DNA from: Ewingella americana
Lineage (GTDB): Bacteria > Pseudomonadota > Gammaproteobacteria > Enterobacterales > Enterobacteriaceae
Direction of reading: 5' to 3'
NCBI RefSeq assembly: GCF_006438725.1
Contig: NZ_RCZD01000001.1
Span: 186,001 to 250,000, forward strand
DNA: 64,000 nt
Shown: piece after piece, positions 40,661 to 53,827 of the stretch
Layout of the letters: each line of letters begins with the position of its first letter
How positions within the stretch are numbered: the first letter of the stretch is position 1
Translations under genes and position numbers: made by a program
Notes under the pieces: model-generated
What the model saw: the letters and a program-made list of their open reading frames with translations, nothing else
Databases searched by the model: none
Told to the model about the DNA's origin: nothing

Positions 40661-42684
40661 GCACTAAACGCATCATTACTGAGTTCCCTCATGCGGTCAC
40701 CACCATTGAACATCTGTGGATCACACTGAGTGACGGCACCCGTCTTGCCGCCCGTTTATGGCTGCCGGACTCCGCCGCTGACACGCCGGTGCCGGCCCTT
40801 CTCGAATACATTCCCTATCGCAAACGCGACGGCACCCGCACGCGCGATGAACCAATGCACGGCTATTTTGCCGGTCACGGGTATGCCGTTGTCCGCGTGG
40901 ACATGCGCGGCAGCGGTGAATCCGATGGCCTGCTGGCCGATGAATACCTGTTGCAGGAGCAGAAAGACGCGCTGGAAGTGATCGCGTGGATAACCGAACA
41001 GAGCTGGTGCAGCGGCAACGTCGGCATGATGGGTAAATCCTGGGGCGGTTTTAACTCGCTGCAGGTGGCAGCCCACCGCCCGGAGGCCCTGAAAGCCATC
41101 ATCACCGTTTGCTCCACCGACGACCGCTACCGCGACGATATTCACTACAAAGGCGGTTGCCTGCTCAACGACAACCTGTGGTGGGGCGGCATCATGCTGG
41201 CTTACCAGAGCCGCCCTGCCGACCCGGCGCTGGTGGGCGACGGGTGGTACAACGAATGGTTGCACCGTCTGGAGAACATGCCGTTTTTCCCGGCGTTGTG
41301 GATGGAACATCCGCTGCGCGACCACTACTGGCAGCACGGCTCCGTGTGTGAAGACTGGTCGGCGATCCAGTGTCCGGTATTGGCGATTGGCGGCTGGGCG
41401 GATGCCTACAGCAACGCCGTTTTCCGCCTGATGGACAACCTGAAAGTCGCTCGCCGCGCCATTATTGGCCCGTGGGCGCACGTTTACCCGCAGGACGGTA
41501 CGCCGGAACCGGCCATCGGTTTCTTACAGGAAGCGCTGAAATGGTGGGATCACTGGCTCAAAGGCGAACAGAACGGTGCGATGGACGGCCCGATGATTCA
41601 GGCCTGGCAGCAGGACAGCCAGCCGCCGTCGGCGCAGCGCCCGGTCAGCAAAGGTCGCTGGGTCGGTTTTGATCGCGGCACGGCCAGCAATGTCACCCAC
41701 GATACCCTCTGGCTGACGCGCGGCCAGCTCAACCGGCAGCCAGATGTCGATGCGGGCGTGATCTCCCTCTGTTCGCCGCAAAACCATGGACTGATGTCCG
41801 GGGAGTGGATGGGTGCGGGCGTGTTGGGTGAAACGCCACCGGATCAGCGCGTGGACGACGGTAATGCTGAGATCTTCGACGGCGAGCCGCTGGCCGAACC
41901 GCTGGCAATTTTCGGCTTCCCGGAATTCACCGTGGAACTGAGCAGCGATAAACCGGCGGCCATGCTGTATGTGCGGCTGTCGGACGTCTCGCCGGAGGGC
42001 GCGGTTAACCGCGTCACCCACGGCTGGCTGAACCTGTCGCATCTGCAGGGGCACGACCAATCTGTGCCATTGGTGCCGGGTGAAAAAGTCCGCGTACCGG
42101 TGCAGCTTGACGGTATTTCGCACCGCTTTGCAGCCGGTCACCGCCTGCGTATTTCACTGGCAACCACCTACTGGCCGATGATCTGGCCGATGGCCGAAGC
42201 CGCCACGCTGACGTTGGATCTGCACAGCGCTCAATTGTCGCTGCCGGTGTGTGAACAGCCGCTGGAAATCGACGGGCCGAATAAGCAACCAGAAAGTGCG
42301 GCGCCCACGCCGCAAACCCTGCTGAGTCAGGGCCGGGTGGACCGCTCGGTCAGTTATGACTTCCTGACCGACAGTTGGACCTGCGTGACCAACGGCGAAG
42401 GCGGGGTATTTGGTGAGGGCGTGTACCGCTTCGACGACATCGACACGACGGTTGATCACAACCTGCGCCGCGAACTGAGTGTCAGTAATTCTGACCCGCT
42501 TTCAGCCCGCTATCTGCTGACGCAAACCATGAAAATCGGGCGTGAAGGCTGGTGGATTGAAGCGGTGATCACCCTCGATATGCGCAGTGACCTGACGCAT
42601 TTCATCGTCAGCGGTGACATGGTGGTCAGCCTCAACGGCGAGGAAGAGTTCACCAAGTACTGGCATGAGAGAATTGCACGTTAA
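40657..42684 (+). CDS. CocE/NonD family alpha/beta hydrolase (Xaa-Pro dipeptidyl-peptidase type)
   Basis: A 675-residue cytoplasmic hydrolase of the S15/CocE family. It has LWLPDSAADTPVPALLEYIPYRK at the front, RVDMRGSGESDG, the nucleophile elbow GKSWGGFNS and, after the alpha/beta domain, a jelly-roll C-terminal domain. Family members cleave esters or amides such as cocaine, beta-lactam side chains and X-Pro peptides. Joined by a 4-bp overlap to the importer, it probably processes the imported compound. No signal peptide is visible. The stop TAA overlaps the convergent HxlR-type gene stop. Confidence 0.9.
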   Translation: MSTKRIITEFPHAVTTIEHLWITLSDGTRLAARLWLPDSAADTPVPALLEYIPYRKRDGTRTRDEPMHGYFAGHGYAVVRVDMRGSGESDGLLADEYLLQEQKDALEVIAWITEQSWCSGNVGMMGKSWGGFNSLQVAAHRPEALKAIITVCSTDDRYRDDIHYKGGCLLNDNLWWGGIMLAYQSRPADPALVGDGWYNEWLHRLENMPFFPALWMEHPLRDHYWQHGSVCEDWSAIQCPVLAIGGWADAYSNAVFRLMDNLKVARRAIIGPWAHVYPQDGTPEPAIGFLQEALKWWDHWLKGEQNGAMDGPMIQAWQQDSQPPSAQRPVSKGRWVGFDRGTASNVTHDTLWLTRGQLNRQPDVDAGVISLCSPQNHGLMSGEWMGAGVLGETPPDQRVDDGNAEIFDGEPLAEPLAIFGFPEFTVELSSDKPAAMLYVRLSDVSPEGAVNRVTHGWLNLSHLQGHDQSVPLVPGEKVRVPVQLDGISHRFAAGHRLRISLATTYWPMIWPMAEAATLTLDLHSAQLSLPVCEQPLEIDGPNKQPESAAPTPQTLLSQGRVDRSVSYDFLTDSWTCVTNGEGGVFGEGVYRFDDIDTTVDHNLRRELSVSNSDPLSARYLLTQTMKIGREGWWIEAVITLDMRSDLTHFIVSGDMVVSLNGEEEFTKYWHERIAR

Positions 42685-43127
42685 ACGGCAGGGATCACCA
42701 GCGTAATATCCTGGATCGCCAATACCCGCCCGTCCTGCGCAATCAGTTCGATTTTGCGCAGCGGCTGGCGGTTTTTCACATCCACCAGACGAGTACAGAC
42801 TTCATCCTCTTCAAACAGATATTCACTGCCCCACTGGCCTAAGGCCACCAGAATCGGCTGCAACGCAATGCCTTTTTCGGTTAGCACGTAGTCCTGATAA
42901 GCCGAACCATCGGACGCCGGTTCCACCCGTAAAATCCCTTCTGCCACCAGCGCTTTCAGGCGTGCGCTGAGAATATTCTTCGCCGCGCCCAGGCTGCGCT
43001 GAAATTCGCTGAAACGCGTCATACCGCGCATGGCGTCGCGCACAATCAGCAACGTCCACCAGTCACCGATCAAATCCAGCGCCCGGGCCGTCGGGCACGG
43101 GGTATTTTCCAGTCGGGTTCTTTTCAT
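42681..43127 (-). CDS. HxlR/DUF24-type transcription regulator
   Basis: A 148-residue winged-helix regulator of the HxlR family: CPTARALDLIGDWWTLLIVRDAMRG at the front and LGAAKNILSARLKALVAEGIL as the DNA-recognition part. A Cys near residue 11 is placed as in redox- or aldehyde-sensing HxlR proteins. The first 110 residues form the winged-helix domain and the final 40 residues form an extra C-terminal segment. It is divergent from the SDR gene, with a twin operator between them. Stops of this gene and the hydrolase share TTAA. Confidence 0.9.
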   Translation of the reverse strand: MKRTRLENTPCPTARALDLIGDWWTLLIVRDAMRGMTRFSEFQRSLGAAKNILSARLKALVAEGILRVEPASDGSAYQDYVLTEKGIALQPILVALGQWGSEYLFEEDEVCTRLVDVKNRQPLRKIELIAQDGRVLAIQDITLVIPAV

Positions 43128-43150
43128 GCGTTTGTCCTGCGTTAAGAATC

Positions 43151-43206
43151 TGGTTGCATTATAAAACCACTGGTGCTAAAAATCATCTGGTTTCATTATT
43201 AAACCA
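43151..43206. promoter_or_regulatory. Twin 19-bp operator, likely for the HxlR regulator
   Basis: Two matching 19-bp sites, TGGTTGCATTATAAAACCA (43151-43169) and TGGTTTCATTATTAAACCA (43188-43206), spaced 37 bp start to start. The second is a perfect inverted repeat of TGGTTT around 7 bp; the first has one mismatch. Position, between the divergent HxlR and SDR genes, and symmetry both fit a dimeric regulator. Confidence 0.75.
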
Positions 43207-43240
43207 CCTTATTATTCACTTAACACTTGAGGTTCTGCCC

Positions 43241-44035
43241 ATGTCTGATTCAGCCCACGCTTCATCCGTTGCCCTCATCACCGGTGCATCCAGCGGTATT
43301 GGTGCCACTTACGCTGACCGCCTGGCGAAACGTGGTTATGATCTGGTGCTGGTAGCACGAGATGCCGGGCGCCTGAATGCACTGGCAGAACGCCTGCAAC
43401 AGGAAACTGGCGTGAAGGTTAGTGTGTTACCGGCCGATTTAACCCGCAGCGAAGATCTGACCCGTATTGAGGATTTTATCCGCGCCAACCCGCAAATTTC
43501 CCTGCTGATCAATAATGCCGGAGCATCTCTGCCAGGCGGCTTTGAGAACAGCGACGCTAATGCCATCGAGAATTTAATCACCCTGAATGTCACGTCTGTC
43601 GCCCGCCTTACCCGGGTGGCTTTCGACGGCCTGATCAAACACAAAGACGGTGCGATCATCAATATCGCGTCCGTGATGGCGCTGGCACCGGAACTGCGCT
43701 CGGCGGTCTATTCCGCGACCAAAGCCTTTGTGCTGACCTTCAGCCAGACGCTGCAGTGCGAAATGGCAGAGCGCGGGTTGTACGTGCAGGCGGTGTTACC
43801 GGCCGCGACGCGCACTGAAATCTGGGCGCGTTCGGGTAAGAATATCGATGAAGTCCCAGGCGTGATGGAAGTCGGAGAATTGGTGGATGCCGCGTTGCTG
43901 GGCTTTGACCGCAAAGAAAAAATCACCATTCCTCCGCTGCATGACGAAAAGCAGTGGGCTGATTTCGACGCCCTGCGCGGCGCGATGCTGCCGAATTTCC
44001 TGCAATCACAGGCCGCACCACGCTATAAAGCCTGA
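43241..44035 (+). CDS. Short-chain dehydrogenase/reductase
   Basis: A 264-residue classical SDR. The NAD(P)-binding ITGASSGIGATYADRL is near residue 12, LLINNAGAS near 90, the catalytic Ser in NIASVMALAPELRS (about 142) and YSATKAF with the Tyr-Lys pair about 152-156. It is divergent from an HxlR regulator whose likely operators lie in its promoter, so it is probably induced by that regulator, as in many aldehyde/carbonyl-detoxification pairs. The start at 43241 is the first ATG after the operators; an ATG at 43154 would sit inside them. Confidence 0.9.
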   Translation: MSDSAHASSVALITGASSGIGATYADRLAKRGYDLVLVARDAGRLNALAERLQQETGVKVSVLPADLTRSEDLTRIEDFIRANPQISLLINNAGASLPGGFENSDANAIENLITLNVTSVARLTRVAFDGLIKHKDGAIINIASVMALAPELRSAVYSATKAFVLTFSQTLQCEMAERGLYVQAVLPAATRTEIWARSGKNIDEVPGVMEVGELVDAALLGFDRKEKITIPPLHDEKQWADFDALRGAMLPNFLQSQAAPRYKA

Positions 44036-44046
44036 CCGGCAAACAG

Positions 44047-44081
44047 GCATTGATCAGTAACAACAATTTACTGGTCAATGC
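44047..44081. repeat. 14-bp hairpin after the SDR gene
   Basis: GCATTGATCAGTAA pairs with TTACTGGTCAATGC (one G-U pair in RNA) around a 7-nt loop, starting 12 bp after the SDR stop. No U-run follows, so it may be a weak terminator, RNA stabiliser or operator for the next gene. Confidence 0.6.
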
Positions 44082-44131
44082 TGGCGCGCTTTGCAAATAT
44101 AACAATACGTTAACTTTGTGAAGTGAATACG

Positions 44132-44821
44132 ATGACCGAATATGTGATTGCTGTACCTCCGACGCCGTCACTGGCCGTTGACAACGAACAGGCCCGCTTC
44201 CCGCTGCGCCGCGTGTACTGCGTCGGACGCAACTACGCCGACCATGCACGGGAAATGGGCCATAACCCGGATCGTGAGCCGCCGTTTTTCTTCTCAAAAC
44301 CGGCTGATGCGGTGATCCCAGCCAGCGGCAGTGTGCCTTACCCGTCACTGACGCAGGAGCTGCATTATGAAGTAGAACTGGTGGTGGCTATCGGTGTTGG
44401 CGGCAAAGATATTGCGCCGGAAGATGCACTGGAACATGTCTGGGGTTACACCGTCGGCGTGGATTTAACCCGTCGTGATTTGCAGGCACAGGCCAAGAAA
44501 GCCGGGCGCCCGTGGGATTTATCCAAAGGTTTTGATGCGTCGGCCCCCACCAACCCGCTGCTGCCGGTCAGCCTTGTCGGTCATCCGGCAGAAGGCAGCA
44601 TCTGGCTAAAGGTCAACGGTGAACAGCGCCAGCACGGTGACCTGAGCGAGCAGATCTGGCAAGTGCCCGAGGTGATTAGCTACCTGTCTCAGGCAGTCGA
44701 ACTGCAACCCGGTGACCTGATTTATACCGGCACCCCCGCTGGCGTGGGCGAGATAAAACCGGGCGACGTGGTGACTGGCGGTATCAATAACATCGGTACA
44801 TTCCGCTTCACTATCGTCTAA
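44132..44821 (+). CDS. Fumarylacetoacetate hydrolase family protein
   Basis: A 229-residue FAH-family enzyme. The motif blocks are RVYCVGRNYADHAREMG, FFFSKPADAV, the metal-ligand stretch ELHYEVELVVAIG, and IYTGTPAGVGEIKPGD. Relatives are acylpyruvate and fumarylpyruvate hydrolases, and YcgM-like proteins. GTG at 44123 is also possible, adding three residues. It probably breaks C-C bonds in acylpyruvates. It follows the SDR on the same strand after about 100 bp including a hairpin. Confidence 0.9.
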   Translation: MTEYVIAVPPTPSLAVDNEQARFPLRRVYCVGRNYADHAREMGHNPDREPPFFFSKPADAVIPASGSVPYPSLTQELHYEVELVVAIGVGGKDIAPEDALEHVWGYTVGVDLTRRDLQAQAKKAGRPWDLSKGFDASAPTNPLLPVSLVGHPAEGSIWLKVNGEQRQHGDLSEQIWQVPEVISYLSQAVELQPGDLIYTGTPAGVGEIKPGDVVTGGINNIGTFRFTIV

Positions 44822-44836
44822 TGTCACTCCGTTCAA

Positions 44837-45652
44837 TTACCGCAACGGCGTCCGATCTGCGGGCGCTGTCTGCTCAATTGGCTTTTCCATCATCGGGGCA
44901 AATTTTTCAAATCCGCAGGCGGTGGCCGGATCAAACAGCGACAGGGATTCAATCTGGCTCAGCAGAATCACCTTACGGAAGTTCAGTGCATTATTCGGCT
45001 CCGACACCTGCGTTATCCAGTGTTTTTGAAAATACGCCGCATAGTTATGTTCCACCACCAGCCGCTGGGTTTCACGGTCGCGGTAACCACTGATCATCGG
45101 GATGACCACCACGTTGTCCGTCGATGAGGTCTCGCAGCGTGCGGTATGCACCATGCCGATATACACCCGGTGCGAACTTAGCGTGATATACACCATGTCA
45201 CCCTGCTCCATGCACTGGTACAAAATCCCTTCTACGCCGTTGGCGCTGGTGAGCTGTTTGTATAACTGCTTGCGCCCGGCAGTATTGAGCCTCAGCCCCG
45301 GCCCCCAGGTGGTGCGAAACAGACACAGCATCACCGAGACACACAACATAATCACTACCGGGGCCTGAATGCCTAAGAAACTCCAGTTGATGAAATCGCG
45401 GTGATAATGCACGTTCTGGCTCAGTGAATAGATCTCAGGTAGATGATTAATTGCCGACGACACACCCCACAACAGTATGTAGACCATGGCTATCGCCAGT
45501 ACGCCCTGCAAAACGAAGACGCAACCGTAAAGCGCCACCAGAAAGTAGACGTCCCAGCCAAAGGTACGTTTGAGTTTAAAACGCGTGGAAATATCTCGGG
45601 TGGTGTACCAGTAGCCGCACACCATGAGCACCATAAAAACTGCCGTTGCCAT
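44837..45652 (-). CDS. Uncharacterised inner-membrane protein
   Basis: A 271-residue protein with three or four hydrophobic segments in the first half: AVFMVLMVCGYWY, YFLVALYGCVFVLQGVLAIAMVYILLWG, and IQAPVVIMLCVSVMLCLF. A hydrophilic second half of about 140 residues follows, with VVVIPMISGYRDRETQRLVVEHNY and a run of charged residues, likely cytoplasmic. I recognise no family. It overlaps the small gene upstream by one base (TAATG), so the two are co-translated. Confidence 0.75.
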   Translation of the reverse strand: MATAVFMVLMVCGYWYTTRDISTRFKLKRTFGWDVYFLVALYGCVFVLQGVLAIAMVYILLWGVSSAINHLPEIYSLSQNVHYHRDFINWSFLGIQAPVVIMLCVSVMLCLFRTTWGPGLRLNTAGRKQLYKQLTSANGVEGILYQCMEQGDMVYITLSSHRVYIGMVHTARCETSSTDNVVVIPMISGYRDRETQRLVVEHNYAAYFQKHWITQVSEPNNALNFRKVILLSQIESLSLFDPATACGFEKFAPMMEKPIEQTAPADRTPLR

Positions 45653-45849
45653 TAAAGTACGCTCATCTTTTTCACGTGACGGGTGAAGTCCTGCTGCACC
45701 TGCTCATTGGCCGGATTCACTGACGCGATGCCATTTTCGTCGATGATAATACGCTCACCCTCTTCGAGGGTTTCCTGAATGTCGTTCGCACTGAACAACC
45801 CCAAGAATTTCTCGGGACTGGAAAAGATCCGCATACAGATTTTCAGCAT
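45652..45849 (-). CDS. Small uncharacterised protein (65 aa)
   Basis: MLKICMRIFSSPEKFLGLFS opens a 65-residue, probably soluble, acidic protein with EGERIIIDENGIASVNP in its centre. GGAG lies close before the ATG (AAGGAGCTGAC). It is coupled by TAATG to the membrane protein gene that follows. No known family; the coupling and good ribosome site support a real gene. Confidence 0.7.
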   Translation of the reverse strand: MLKICMRIFSSPEKFLGLFSANDIQETLEEGERIIIDENGIASVNPANEQVQQDFTRHVKKMSVL

Positions 45850-45941
45850 GTCAGCTCCTTGTGGCTAAACATACAGAGTAGCGAAGAAAGCGGGCTGTGC
45901 GGTAAAAGTGCCAGGTTTTCGGATTAGTTACTGGCTGGAAA

Positions 45942-45974
45942 GAAAAAAGGGCGCAGCAATTAAGCCGCGCCCTT
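45942..45974 (-). terminator. Intrinsic terminator of ansP
   Basis: On the minus strand AAGGGCGC pairs with GCGCCCTT, with two further G-C pairs inside, followed by TTTTTTC. It lies 35-65 bp after the ansP stop. Confidence 0.85.
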
Positions 45975-46007
45975 CGCATTCTTCACATCAGCCGGAGCCG
46001 TCAGTGA

Positions 46008-47489
46008 TTATTTATTCTCTTCACTCGCATGATGCGCTTCTTCGTGGGCAACCTGTGCGGCTTGCACCTCTTTGGCGCGATTACGCAAACCGTACCAGCC
46101 AAGCACCAGCAGGAGAATGATGATAGGAATGGTCGAGATCGTGAAGGTGCCGTTCGGATAGTCAAAGGCCATCAGGACTAATACGCTGGCGAGGAAACCC
46201 AGCGTTAACCAGGACGTGACCGGTGCCCATGGCATCTTGAAGGAGACCTCTTTGGCCTTGCCCTCTTTGATGGCTTTACGCAGTTTCATCTGGCAAACGA
46301 TGATAAAGGCCCACGAGCTAAGAATACCCAGAGATGCCACGTTCAGTACGATCTCAAATACCTGCGACGGTACGTAGTAGTTCAGTACCACACCGATGAT
46401 GTAGATGCATACGGTGACCAGGATCCCGGCGTAAGGCACCTGTTGCGAATTCATTTTTGACATGAACTTCGGCGCAGAACCGCCCATCGACAGGGAGCGC
46501 AGAATACGCCCGGTGGAATACAGACCAGAGTTAAGGCTCGAGAGTGCCGCAGTTAATACCACGATATTCATGATGGTACCGATGTACGGCACGCCCAGTT
46601 TGCTGAAGAAGGTCACGAACGGACTTTGTCCCGCCTGATAAGCATTCCACGGCAGCAACAGCACCAAAAGCACCACGGAACCGACGTAAAACAGCGCGAT
46701 ACGCCAGATAACGCTGTTAATGGCTTTCGGCAACACGGTTTCAGGATCTTTGGTTTCACCGGCGGCGGTTCCCACCAACTCGATAGCCGCAAAGGCAAAC
46801 ACCACGCCCTGCACCAGCACCAGCGCCGGTAACAGACCGTGCGGGAAGATCCCGCCGTTGTCGGTGATCAGATGCAGGCCGGTCGCATTACCGCCGACCT
46901 CCTTGCCAGTACCGAGTACCACCACACCGACAATCAGGAACAGCGCAATCGCTGCCACTTTGATCAGCGCAAACCAGAACTCCATTTCGGCAAACCACTT
47001 CACGCCGATCATGTTCATGGTGCCGACAATCGCCAGCGCACCGAGGGCAAACATCCACTGCGGGATATCGCCGAACGTGCCCCAGTAGTGCATGTAGAGC
47101 GCGACGGCGGTGATGTCCACAATGCCGGTCATCGCCCAGTTGAGGAAGTACATCCAGCCAGCCACATACGAGGCTTTCTCGCCGAGGAACTCACGAGCAT
47201 AGGAGACAAAACTGCCGCTGGTTGGGCGGTGCAACACCAGTTCGCCCAGTGCACGGAGGATGAAGAAAGAGAAAATACCGCACACCGCATACACAATCGC
47301 CAGTGCCGGACCGGCCATTTGTAAACGCGCACCAGCACCGAGAAATAACCCCGTACCGATAGAGCCACCGATAGCAATCATCTGAACCTGACGATTGCCC
47401 ATGCTTTTGTGATACCCGTCGTCATGTGAATCCAACCAACGTCGCTTGGCGGCTTGTTTCGCCTCAGCAGACTTTCTATGTAATCGCAT
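46008..47489 (-). CDS. ansP: L-asparagine permease (APC family)
   Basis: A 493-residue amino acid permease of the APC superfamily with 12 membrane segments. It follows E. coli AnsP closely, with KRRWLDSHDDGYHKSMGNRQ at the front, MIAIGGSIGTGLFLGAG in TM1, LGELVLHRPTSGSFVSYAREFLG and WFAEMEFWFALIKV. It imports asparagine with protons. The ATG at 47489 has AGGA and GGAGA just upstream; an ATG at 47537 would add 16 residues. Monocistronic, with a terminator after it. Confidence 0.93.
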   Translation of the reverse strand: MRLHRKSAEAKQAAKRRWLDSHDDGYHKSMGNRQVQMIAIGGSIGTGLFLGAGARLQMAGPALAIVYAVCGIFSFFILRALGELVLHRPTSGSFVSYAREFLGEKASYVAGWMYFLNWAMTGIVDITAVALYMHYWGTFGDIPQWMFALGALAIVGTMNMIGVKWFAEMEFWFALIKVAAIALFLIVGVVVLGTGKEVGGNATGLHLITDNGGIFPHGLLPALVLVQGVVFAFAAIELVGTAAGETKDPETVLPKAINSVIWRIALFYVGSVVLLVLLLPWNAYQAGQSPFVTFFSKLGVPYIGTIMNIVVLTAALSSLNSGLYSTGRILRSLSMGGSAPKFMSKMNSQQVPYAGILVTVCIYIIGVVLNYYVPSQVFEIVLNVASLGILSSWAFIIVCQMKLRKAIKEGKAKEVSFKMPWAPVTSWLTLGFLASVLVLMAFDYPNGTFTISTIPIIILLLVLGWYGLRNRAKEVQAAQVAHEEAHHASEENK

Positions 47490-47717
47490 TCGATCCTGTT
47501 CTCCAAAATGCCCGATGCCTGATGTCCTTACAGGCAAACGATTGCAGATGCTGACGTTTGCACGGCTCTGCCGCTGTATTATTTTTAGTCTGACGCTATA
47601 TCAGTACATTTCCGGCGTTGGATGCTACCCGTTCTCACCATTGGTGGCAAAAAAAAACGTAGGGTAAAATTGTGAACACTCATAATTCGTGACAAAAATT
47701 TTCTAGCCAAAAAGTGC

Positions 47718-50118
<2,401 letters not shown>

Positions 50119-50207
50119 GATAACCTTATTGATCATTTTATTATTTTACTCATCCGCAGGACATAGAAATCCCTGCGAAATAGGTCGCATCTGCTTTTTA
50201 ATTATTT

Positions 50208-50244
50208 AAAAAACCGGCTTAATTGAGGGAATTCAATTAAGCCG
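50208..50244 (-). terminator. Intrinsic terminator between bglB and bglH
   Basis: On the minus strand a perfect 12-bp stem CGGCTTAATTGA/TCAATTAAGCCG with a 6-nt loop and then GTTTTTT. It falls 14 bp after the bglB stop, so most transcripts starting at bglF should stop before the porin and bglG. Confidence 0.88.
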
Positions 50245-50257
50245 TTATAGAGATTAA

Positions 50258-53651
<3,394 letters not shown>

Positions 53652-53658
53652 TCAGGCC

Positions 53659-53745
53659 AAAAAAAAACCTAAACTTCATGCCTCTTCCACCGTTGGGGTG
53701 AAGAAGCAGAAAGTTTAGGTTTTGCCTGATTAACAGTAACAATCC
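53659..53745 (-). promoter_or_regulatory. RAT antiterminator site and terminator before bglF
   Basis: On the minus strand GGATTGTTACTG and CAGGCAAAACC (53718-53745) form a perfect RAT. The overlapping terminator has arms AACCTAAACTT (53666-53676) and AAGTTTAGGTT (53711-53721) with a T-run after it (53659-53667). BglG binding the RAT should allow transcription into bglF. Confidence 0.94.
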
Positions 53746-53827
53746 TGTTTTCTGGCAATGATTTTGTTGCGAACCCGCGTCAGATACAAGTAGCAAATTC
53801 CGCGGAACGCTTAATTTGTGACGGACT

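Noticed and set aside
40756-41481. Long open frame (241 codons) antisense to the CocE-type hydrolase gene
   Set aside because: Composition mirrors the strong codon bias of the true gene on the other strand, and its product has no domain or plausible start.
41524-42141. A 205-codon open frame antisense to the same gene
   Set aside because: Antisense shadow of a GC-rich coding region; no family features.
46839-47324. A 161-codon open frame antisense to ansP
   Set aside because: The ansP product is complete with all its membrane segments; the antisense product has no recognisable features.
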